Positions 57,636 to 64,000 of a stretch of 64,000 nucleotides of DNA are shown piece after piece (the first letter of the stretch is position 1; each line of letters begins with the position of its first letter). Source of the DNA: CAVSIS01 sp963814875. Its GTDB lineage: Bacteria; Acidobacteriota; Thermoanaerobaculia; Thermoanaerobaculales; Sulfomarinibacteraceae. A program made the translations under genes and the position numbers. The notes under the pieces were generated by a model. It had not been told where the DNA came from. It made no database searches and saw nothing but the letters and a program-made list of their open reading frames with translations. The DNA is taken from positions 1 through 64,000 of the forward strand of contig CAWFFJ010000022.1 in the NCBI GenBank assembly GCA_963814875.1, given 5' to 3'.

Positions 57636-58913
57636 ATGACCCGCGTCCTCGTCACCAACGTCTACAGTGCCCGCAACGCTGGCGACGCCGCGATCGTCCT
57701 CGGGATGATCGAGTGCCTGCACGGCACGTCAGGCCTCGAGGACGCCGAGATCGCGCTCTCCTCCGCCGACCACTTCGACGACGCTACGGCATACCCGGTC
57801 CGGGTCGAGCCGTCGTTCCACTCGCTCAAGGACGCGGGGCCCGGGGGGCCCCGTCTGCGCTGCCTCTACTTCCTGATCGTGCTGGTGCCGCTGAGCTTTC
57901 TGTGGGTGAGCGCGTGGCGACTCCTGCGGTGGGACCTACCGGTGCCGGGAGGGCTGCGTCGCCTGCTCCGGGTCTACGCCGCTTCCGACCTCGTCATCGC
58001 CGCTGGAGGCGGCTACCTCTACACGACCTCCCGCATTCACGGCAATGTCATGCTGCTCATCCACCTGCACAGCTTTCGGCTGGCGGCATTGCTCGGCAAG
58101 CCGGTCTACCTGTGGGCGCAGTCGATCGGACCCTTCGCCGCCGGCTATCAAGCCCGGATAGTCCGTCTCGCACTGAGCGCGGTGCGCCTGGTCGAGGTCC
58201 GCGAGGAGGTGTCCCGGGACCTCCTCGCCGGTTGGGAGCTGAAGGTCCCTGTACGGGAGGCGGCGGACGCGGCATTCCTGCTCCCCGCCGCAGAGCCGGA
58301 CGCGGGTCTCGGGCTGGCGACGAGTAGCGCCTCCCTGCGGGTGGGGATGACCGTCCGGCGCTGGTTCCGCGACCCTGCACAGCAGCTCGACTACCAGCGG
58401 ACCATGGCCGCGTTCGCGGACCGGCTCGTCCAGGAGTGCGACGGCGAGGTCGTCTTCGTCCCCCAGGTGACGGCGGTCCGCCAGCACGACGACGACCGGC
58501 GCGCCGCGCGCGAGGTGGCGGGCCTGATGACCCGCACTGATCGCGCTCGGGTGGTCGAGCACGAGCTCTCCGCACCGCAGGTCAAATGGCTGTGCGGCCG
58601 GATGGACTTCTTCGTCGGGACCCGCATGCACTCCAACATCTTCGCCCTGTCGCTCGGGGTGCCGACGCTCGCGATCAGCTACCAGCCCAAGACCGACGGG
58701 ATTATGGCGCAGCTCGGCCTCGGCGCGTTCGTGCTGCCGATCACCGGGCTCTCGCCGGGCCGCCTGTGGCATGCCTTCGACCACCTCCGGGAGAGTGCCG
58801 GTGAGGTGCGCGAACAGCTGCGCCGGGTCATCCCGGAACAAACCGCCCGCTCCGAGGTCGCCGGGCGCCTGATCGCGGACGACTTCGCCGCGCTGGCGCG
58901 AGGGCGCGCATGA
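57636..58913 (+). CDS. Polysaccharide pyruvyltransferase family protein
   Basis: A 425-residue protein of the CsaB/polysaccharide pyruvyltransferase family. It opens with RVLVTNVYSARNAGDAAIV, has a glycine-rich AAGGGYLYTTS, KPVYLWAQSIGPF and the C-terminal FFVGTRMHSNIFALSLGVP typical of the family. Members add ketal pyruvate to sugars, for example in S-layer anchoring polymers, but some transfer other groups. GGAGG precedes the ATG by about three bases. The stop overlaps the GT2 gene by four bases. Confidence 0.88.
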   Translation: MTRVLVTNVYSARNAGDAAIVLGMIECLHGTSGLEDAEIALSSADHFDDATAYPVRVEPSFHSLKDAGPGGPRLRCLYFLIVLVPLSFLWVSAWRLLRWDLPVPGGLRRLLRVYAASDLVIAAGGGYLYTTSRIHGNVMLLIHLHSFRLAALLGKPVYLWAQSIGPFAAGYQARIVRLALSAVRLVEVREEVSRDLLAGWELKVPVREAADAAFLLPAAEPDAGLGLATSSASLRVGMTVRRWFRDPAQQLDYQRTMAAFADRLVQECDGEVVFVPQVTAVRQHDDDRRAAREVAGLMTRTDRARVVEHELSAPQVKWLCGRMDFFVGTRMHSNIFALSLGVPTLAISYQPKTDGIMAQLGLGAFVLPITGLSPGRLWHAFDHLRESAGEVREQLRRVIPEQTARSEVAGRLIADDFAALARGRA

Positions 58914-59893
58914 CCGGCGCGGGCGCCCAGGCGCCCCGCGAGCCCGGAGACCAACGTGTCAGCGTGATCGTCGCGACATGCAACGACCTCGGCAACCTCC
59001 GCGCCTGCCTCGCCTCGCTCGCCTGCCAGACCTACCCCGCGCCCGCGTTCGAGGTCCTGGTGGTCGACGACGGCAGCACCGACGGCACCTCCGACGCCGT
59101 CCGGCGGGAGCACCCCGACGTCCGCCTCGTCACGAAGGCAAACGAGGGCGCCGAGATTGCCCGCAACTGCGGCGTCGACGCCTCCACCGGCGAGGTCGTG
59201 GCCTTTCTCGACTCCGACTGCATCGCCCCGCCCGGGTGGCTGGGAGCCGTGGTCGACCGCCTCGCGGTCGACCCTGGGCGGGTCGTCGGCGGCCGCATCA
59301 TCCACCGCGGCAGCTTCTGGCGGCGCCTGACGGGGATCGCGGACTTCGGCGAGTACCAGGGCCTGGCGCGGCGCGAGGTCCGGACCCTGCCGAGCTGCAA
59401 CATGGGCCTGCGCAGGGCGCTCTTCGACCAGGTTCGGTTCGACCCGCGCCTCGCGCCCAACGCGGACACCCTGTTCGCCGAGGGGCTCCACCGACGCGGG
59501 GCCACCCTGCTCTACGACCCCGAGCTCGCGATCGAGCACCGTCCCGACGTCGACCGGGCGAAGCTCCTCGCCCGGGCGCGGCGGTACGGCCGCAGCTTCG
59601 TCGAGGCGCGGCGGCTCGACCCGGACCTGCGCTGGGCCGGCTTCGTGCGCGCCGGCGTGCCAGGCGTGGTCGCGGCGACTCTAGGGCGGACGCTGCTCGA
59701 CTGGGCGCGGCTGTTGCGCCACCGGCGTGCGGCGGGATTCCGACTCCTCGAGGTGCCGCCGGCGATGGCGATGCTGCTGCTGCGCCGGATCGTCTCCGTC
59801 CCCGAGGCCGTCCGCGCCACCCTCGAAAAGCCGAAGAAGACAAACCACAGAGGCACAGAGGCACAGAGAGACACAGAGCCGCCCGCACCATGA
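58910..59893 (+). CDS. Glycosyltransferase family 2
   Basis: A 327-residue GT2 enzyme: SVIVATCNDLGNLRACLASL, VLVVDDGSTDGTSD, AFLDSDCIAPPGWL with the DxD motif and a GLRRALFDQVRFDP acceptor region. A hydrophobic C-terminal section may bind the membrane. The last 18 residues (after KPKKTN) come from a repeat: its left arm (59843-59868) forms the 3' end of the gene, so the native protein may have ended earlier. It is the last gene of the coupled glycan chain. Confidence 0.9.
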   Translation: MTGAGAQAPREPGDQRVSVIVATCNDLGNLRACLASLACQTYPAPAFEVLVVDDGSTDGTSDAVRREHPDVRLVTKANEGAEIARNCGVDASTGEVVAFLDSDCIAPPGWLGAVVDRLAVDPGRVVGGRIIHRGSFWRRLTGIADFGEYQGLARREVRTLPSCNMGLRRALFDQVRFDPRLAPNADTLFAEGLHRRGATLLYDPELAIEHRPDVDRAKLLARARRYGRSFVEARRLDPDLRWAGFVRAGVPGVVAATLGRTLLDWARLLRHRRAAGFRLLEVPPAMAMLLLRRIVSVPEAVRATLEKPKKTNHRGTEAQRDTEPPAP

Positions 59894-59981
59894 CGTTCGA
59901 CCGAGCCGAGCGCAGAGGCGCTCGGCTCGGTCGGAGTTCAACGGGAGGGCGGGGGCTCTGTGCCTCTGTGACTCTGTGGTT
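59843..59981. repeat. Nested inverted-repeat element between convergent genes
   Basis: Outer arms 59843-59868 and 59956-59981 are 26 bases each and match in inverse orientation at 25 positions; they are built from CACAGAGGCACAGAG units. Inside lies a second perfect palindrome of 15-base arms (59898-59912 / 59919-59933, CCGAGCCGAGCG...CGCTCGGCTCGG) with a six-base loop. The arms form the 3' ends of both neighbouring genes, so each encodes a similar HRGTE tail. It looks like a mobile palindromic unit and could also act as a two-way terminator. Confidence 0.85.
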
Positions 59982-61266
59982 CACGATCCGTTTGCGCTTC
60001 CGCCAGCTTCGAGATCACCGAGCGGAGCTTCTGTGCAGGGTCGCGGCGAAGCCGCTCGACGACCTCGACCTCGACCCAGACGTTTTCGCCGACCAGCGCA
60101 CGGATCCCTGCCCGGATCCCGTCCACGTCCGCCGCGCCCGCGTCGCGAGCAACCGTTGTCCGAACGACGACCCGGTCGAGGGACTCCTGGACGACCTGCC
60201 ATCGACCGACACCCATGGCGTGGTCAAGGACGAGGAAGAACGGGTGGGGGCTGAGCTTGCGGCCCGAGGCAAGCAGGACGTAATCGCCGGAGCGGCCGCG
60301 CACCTCCTCGATCAAGGGCAGCCCTCGGCCGCACACCGGGACGCGCTCCGACACCCGCACGACGTCGCCCTGGTCGTAGCGGATGAAGGGCATGGTGAAG
60401 TTCGAGAGGTTCGTGACCACCACGTCGGCGTCCTCGCCAGGCCGCGCCGGGCGTCCCTCGTGGAGCAGCTCCGTCACCACCGTGTCGCTGCTGAGGTGGT
60501 AGGCCTCGCACTCGGGACACTCCCAGGCGATCACCGAGCCCGCCTCCTCCGAGGCATAGATGTCGACCACCCGGCAGCCCAGCGCCGTCGTCAGCAGCTC
60601 GCGGCCGGCCGGATCGAGGATGCCCGAGGTGCTCACCACCAGGGGCACGTGCAGATCCGGGTCGCCGCACACCAAAGCCGCTTCGGCGAGCAACTTGAGG
60701 GTCAGCGAGTACCCATGGATGAGGTAGGGTCGCCAGCGTCGGATCGCCTCGACCCAGGTCGCGGGCTTGTCATGGGTGGACAGCATCTGGCGGCGGTACA
60801 GGCCGAAGCCCTCGTACCACGAGCGCGCGCCCAACCGCTCCCGCCTGGCCTGGAAGTAGGTCAGGCGGTGCCATGGCTTGAGCCCGGCGCCGAGGTAGAC
60901 GCGGAAGAAGGACGGGTTGAAGACCGCCCGGTCCGCGGAGCTGGACACGATCTCGAGCGGGACGCCGGTCGAGCCGCTGGTGCTCGAGCGCACGCAGCGC
61001 GACAAGTCGGCGTCCCCGGCGAGGAGCTCGGCCCCGAGGAGCTGGATCTGCTCGCGGCGCACGATCGGCAGGCGGGCGAGGTCACCGACCGAAACAATCG
61101 AGTCGGGCGAGACCCCCGCTTCGGCATACAGGCGCCGGTAGAACGGGACGTTTTCGCAGGTGTGGTGCAGCAGGCGCCGGAGCCGGCGCAGTCGATAGCG
61201 CTCGATCCGGTCGGGCGCCCACCACTGGCGCCGAACCAGTGCAGCCAGCTCGAGCGCCCCCCGCAT
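59938..61266 (-). CDS. CapK/PaaK-like adenylate-forming enzyme
   Basis: A 442-residue member of the phenylacetate-CoA ligase-like group. Visible motifs are RSSTSGSTGVPLEI (ATP-binding loop) near residue 90, VVDIYASEEAGSV, and FIRYDQGDVV with the conserved Asp. In polysaccharide clusters such CapK-type proteins are thought to activate an acyl or amino acid for attachment to sugars. The C terminus ends in repeat-derived sequence (PQSHRGTEPPPSR). It runs against its neighbours on the opposite strand; no strong ribosome binding site is seen. Confidence 0.85.
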   Translation of the reverse strand: MRGALELAALVRRQWWAPDRIERYRLRRLRRLLHHTCENVPFYRRLYAEAGVSPDSIVSVGDLARLPIVRREQIQLLGAELLAGDADLSRCVRSSTSGSTGVPLEIVSSSADRAVFNPSFFRVYLGAGLKPWHRLTYFQARRERLGARSWYEGFGLYRRQMLSTHDKPATWVEAIRRWRPYLIHGYSLTLKLLAEAALVCGDPDLHVPLVVSTSGILDPAGRELLTTALGCRVVDIYASEEAGSVIAWECPECEAYHLSSDTVVTELLHEGRPARPGEDADVVVTNLSNFTMPFIRYDQGDVVRVSERVPVCGRGLPLIEEVRGRSGDYVLLASGRKLSPHPFFLVLDHAMGVGRWQVVQESLDRVVVRTTVARDAGAADVDGIRAGIRALVGENVWVEVEVVERLRRDPAQKLRSVISKLAEAQTDREPQSHRGTEPPPSR

Positions 61267-61476
61267 CAGCGCCGCCCCTTTCGTGCCAACCTGGCCGCCG
61301 GCCTGCCCACCAGGTACCCCGGACCGCGTGGCGGTTCTCCCGCCGGGCGTCCCCCCTGCCTGTACCGCGTCATTGGCGTCAGGCTATCACGCAGGACGAG
61401 CCGCCCGGCACCTCCCGTGATGCCAGGTACTGCCCGAGTTGAGCCCATTTGCTACCATGTGCGCCAAGGACGGTCC

Positions 61477-62706
61477 ATGTTCAGCGAACACCTTCCAGAT
61501 ATCCTCGAGCTGGCCTCCCGCATCGACACCGGCCCCCGCATCGGGCCGAGGGAAGTATCGGCTCTCCTCGAAAAGGCGGCGGCCGGAGATTCGCTGGCGG
61601 ATGGCGAGATCCTCTCCCTGGTCAACGGAATCTCGGAGCCGGCCAATGCGAGGGAGGTGACCGAGCTCGCTGCGCGCTACCCGCGACCACACGATGATCG
61701 GGTCCTACTGCTGCCGCCGCTCTACTTCTCGAGCATCTGCGAGAACACGTGCGCGTACTGCGACTTTTCGACCGGAAACGGTGTTCGCCTCTCTCCGAGC
61801 GGATTCCAGCACGAGGTCGAGACGCTGGTCGGTCTCGGCTACCGCAGCATCGAGCTGGTGTCGAGCCAGGACCCCTGCCTGTACGTCCACGAGGAACCCT
61901 TCAGCCTCGCCGACCAGCGCTTTCAGGTAGAAGGCGCCGCCCGCTACTTCGAGATCCTGCGGAACACCCTGTCGAGCAACGGCGGGGGCATGATCACCAG
62001 CAACATCCCGCCAGTCGACACGGCCTCATTCCGCCAGCTTCGGGGGGCGGGCCTCGACTGCTTCCTGGCCTGGCTGGAGACCTTCGATTCGACCCAGTAC
62101 GGCCGCCTGCACACGCGCCGCGGCCCCAAGGGGAACCAGGCCTTCAGGCTCGACTCCTTCGACCGCGCCCGCGAGGCCGGAGTACGCCACGTCGCCGGCG
62201 CCTTCCTCAAGGGCCTGTTCGACTGGCGTAAGGAGGAAATCGTCCTCTACCTTCTCGATCGGCACCTCAAGACGACCTGGGGCCACGGCTTTTCGATCAT
62301 CGGCACACCGCGCGTCAAGGGGCGCTTCCTGGGCTCGAGCGTCATCCAGGAGTCGCGCATGAGCGACGAGGAGTACGAGCTCAACATCGCGCTTGACCGC
62401 ATCCTGTTCGACGGCATCCTGTGGCTGCAGACCCGGGAGTCCTTCGAGACCAACCGGGAGCTCATCGGACGCTATGGCGGTGGCGTGATCCTGACCTTGA
62501 CGTCGTCGACCGCGCCCGGCGGCTACTCGGAGCCGACCGAGGCCACGGCGCAGTTCCCGGTCTACAAGCAGGATCTCGACGACGCCGTCGCGACCCTCGC
62601 CCGCGACGGGCTCAACGTCCGCTTCGACTGGACCGCGCGCGACCTCGAGGCCTGCCAGCGGATGGTCGGCCGCAGCCTCCCGCCCCGGCTGTTTCCGCCG
62701 GAGTAG
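61477..62706 (+). CDS. ThiH/HydG-like radical SAM protein
   Basis: A 409-residue enzyme with the cluster motif SSICENTCAYCDFSTGN (CX3CX2C) near residue 95, resembling the tyrosine-lyase/HydG-ThiH group and related biotin-synthase-like enzymes. An N-terminal helical region (LLEKAAAGDSLADGEILSLVNG) is typical of this group. The C-terminal HydG cluster ligands are not seen, and no thiamin or hydrogenase genes are nearby, so a different substrate is likely. AAGGA precedes the ATG. It converges on the flippase gene with a three-base gap. Confidence 0.82.
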   Translation: MFSEHLPDILELASRIDTGPRIGPREVSALLEKAAAGDSLADGEILSLVNGISEPANAREVTELAARYPRPHDDRVLLLPPLYFSSICENTCAYCDFSTGNGVRLSPSGFQHEVETLVGLGYRSIELVSSQDPCLYVHEEPFSLADQRFQVEGAARYFEILRNTLSSNGGGMITSNIPPVDTASFRQLRGAGLDCFLAWLETFDSTQYGRLHTRRGPKGNQAFRLDSFDRAREAGVRHVAGAFLKGLFDWRKEEIVLYLLDRHLKTTWGHGFSIIGTPRVKGRFLGSSVIQESRMSDEEYELNIALDRILFDGILWLQTRESFETNRELIGRYGGGVILTLTSSTAPGGYSEPTEATAQFPVYKQDLDDAVATLARDGLNVRFDWTARDLEACQRMVGRSLPPRLFPPE

Positions 62707-62709
62707 CTG

Positions 62710-64000
62710 TTAGTCGTACGTCGCTGCGCCGACCGCCACTCCCAGCACCTCGCGCGCCTCGGCAACGATCCGCGGTCTGACTGCGAGCACCGCAAAGGCG
62801 AACGCCGCAATCGCTGGCAGCGGCAGCAGAAGGTGGGTCCATACCGGCCAGGCCGCAGCGGCCTCCAGGAATCGCCCCGCGAGCAGTGCGACCGCGCAGA
62901 ACGCCGCCAGTCCGGCGGCCGGAACGGCTGCCGCTCGGCCGAGCTCGCGCCGGCTGATCGGGACCATCCGCGACACCAGGTAGAGGTTGACCGGCACGAA
63001 CACCGCCGCCGCAGCCGACTCCACCGCACACACCGCGACCAGGCCGACCTGCGCCGCGGCGAGCAGGCCCGCGACCGTCACCAGCGCACGTACCGCCGTG
63101 AAGCGCAGCAGCAGCCCGGTGCGACCGGTCGCGATGTAGATCGGGGCGAGGGACTGCATGGGCATCAGCAGGGCGAGCACCGCGAGGGCTCGGACCGTGC
63201 CGACGACAGCCAGCCACCGTTCGCCGAACAGCACCGGCACCAGGGCGTGAGCGTAGAAGAAGAGCGTCGCCGCTGCGAGAGCCGACAGCACCGTCAGAAA
63301 GGTCGTCAGCCGAAGCAGCCAACGACCGAGTCGCTCGAGGTCGTCCGCCTCGCGGCAGAACGCCGGCAACGCGATCCTCTCGGCGACTCCAAGCACGCTC
63401 TGCAGCGGCACGTGGACCAATCGTGAGGTCACCTCATAGATCCCGAGCTGTGCGACGCCGAGAAAGCGTCCGATCAGCAGCCGGTTCGCAGAGTCGATCG
63501 CGTAGGCCAGGTTGGCCGCGGACCAGATCTCGACCGCGGAGTGCACGAGCTGACGGGCGACCCGACGGTCAATCTCGAATCTCACCCGCCACGGCGGCCG
63601 GATCCACCACAGGACCGCAGACGCGACCGCGCCCGCCAGCGAGCCTGTGACCAGCGCCCACACCCCCCAGCCAAGGACCGCAAGCACGATCGAGACCGCC
63701 GCGGTGACGAGGCCCTCGGCCACCGTGATCAGGGCCTGGAGGCGAAAGTCGAGCCGGCGCACCGCGAGCGTCGACGGCACCGCGGCTGCGGCCTGCGGCA
63801 GCAGCCGCAGCGCCATCACCGACAGCACCGAGGCCGCGCGGGGATCGGCAAACCACACCGAGGCCAGTGGTGATGCAATCACGATCACCAGCACCGTCAA
63901 TACGGTCAGTCCAGCGCTCATCCAGAAGATCGTGTTCGCCGCCGAAACCGGCTGGTCGCGATGCTGTACGAGCGCGGTCTGAAGGCCGAGCGACTTGGCG
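62710..64000 (-). CDS. Wzx/MOP-family flippase (5' end cut by window edge)
   Basis: The visible 430 residues form a multi-pass polysaccharide-export flippase of the MOP superfamily. The frame is open to the right edge, and the residues at the edge (LGLQTALVQHRDQPVSAAN) match the typical early loop of Wzx proteins, so only about 40-60 residues are likely missing; an internal ATG at 63921 is not the true start. About ten hydrophobic helices can be seen. It would flip a lipid-linked oligosaccharide made by the neighbouring glycosyltransferases. Confidence 0.88.
   Translation of the reverse strand, partial: AKSLGLQTALVQHRDQPVSAANTIFWMSAGLTVLTVLVIVIASPLASVWFADPRAASVLSVMALRLLPQAAAAVPSTLAVRRLDFRLQALITVAEGLVTAAVSIVLAVLGWGVWALVTGSLAGAVASAVLWWIRPPWRVRFEIDRRVARQLVHSAVEIWSAANLAYAIDSANRLLIGRFLGVAQLGIYEVTSRLVHVPLQSVLGVAERIALPAFCREADDLERLGRWLLRLTTFLTVLSALAAATLFFYAHALVPVLFGERWLAVVGTVRALAVLALLMPMQSLAPIYIATGRTGLLLRFTAVRALVTVAGLLAAAQVGLVAVCAVESAAAAVFVPVNLYLVSRMVPISRRELGRAAAVPAAGLAAFCAVALLAGRFLEAAAAWPVWTHLLLPLPAIAAFAFAVLAVRPRIVAEAREVLGVAVGAATYD

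Noticed and set aside
61457..61459. ATG upstream of the ThiH-like gene as its start.
   Set aside because: It is out of frame with the gene; the ATG at 61477 has a proper AAGGA site.
58978..62706. A 1242-codon rightward frame ending with the ThiH-like gene.
   Set aside because: Only the part from 61477 is real; the rest runs out of frame through the GT2 gene and antisense to the CapK-like gene.

Overview
The window is a high-GC bacterial chromosome segment with about 45 genes on both strands. I saw no rRNA, tRNA, CRISPR array or intact transposase. The gene content points to Acidobacteriota, perhaps a Thermoanaerobaculia-like lineage. The evidence is a secreted GWxTD-like/VWFA-related protein, a mitochondrial-type citrate synthase, a TPR-CHAT protein, and a paired M16 peptidase set. 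This assignment is inference; no marker RNA is present.

Layout. 0.1-7.9 kb: HtpX protease, an amidotransferase, a lipoprotein/acyltransferase-like pair, then a compact decaprenylphosphoryl-arabinose-type module (HAD-UbiA fusion, DprE1-like, DprE2-like). 7.9-18.5 kb: a divergent membrane-anchored SecA-like ATPase, a Uup-type ABC-F ATPase, a gamma-glutamyltransferase-like enzyme, a sensor diguanylate cyclase and a TPR protein. 18.5-19.2 kb: non-coding DNA with an interspersed structured repeat and an IS-end-like relic. 19.2-26.0 kb: a four-gene secreted operon running from the GWxTD/VWA protein to a metallopeptidase/TolB-propeller/barrel fusion. 26.5-28.0 kb: a MinD-like ATPase with a J-like/HTH partner. 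28.4-32.5 kb: citrate synthase with a clear promoter and terminator, PlsC, a broken methyltransferase and a NicO-like metal transporter. 32.6-38.9 kb: an operon of a secreted TPR-CHAT protein, a FecR-like protein and a CHASE2 adenylate cyclase. 39.0-44.4 kb: a DUF2298 / Agl23-NHL / polyprenyl-phosphate glycosyltransferase operon. 44.7-49.6 kb: two M16 peptidases, an LpdD-like protein and a GT-C membrane protein. 49.7-64.0 kb: a tightly coupled surface-glycan locus with glycosyltransferases, a methyltransferase, two radical SAM enzymes in the main chain and a third nearby, a pyruvyltransferase-like protein, a CapK/PaaK-like ligase and a Wzx-type flippase cut by the window edge.

Two themes run through the window. 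One is envelope glycan assembly: the DprE module, the Agl23/DUF2298 set and the radical-SAM glycan locus. The other is secretion and envelope proteolysis/signalling: SecA-like, HtpX, the M16 pair, the MA-type peptidase fusion and CHAT/FecR/CHASE2. Three single-base frameshifts cluster between 31.3 and 35.4 kb (methyltransferase, cyclase, FecR gene), so that stretch may hold sequence errors or decaying genes.
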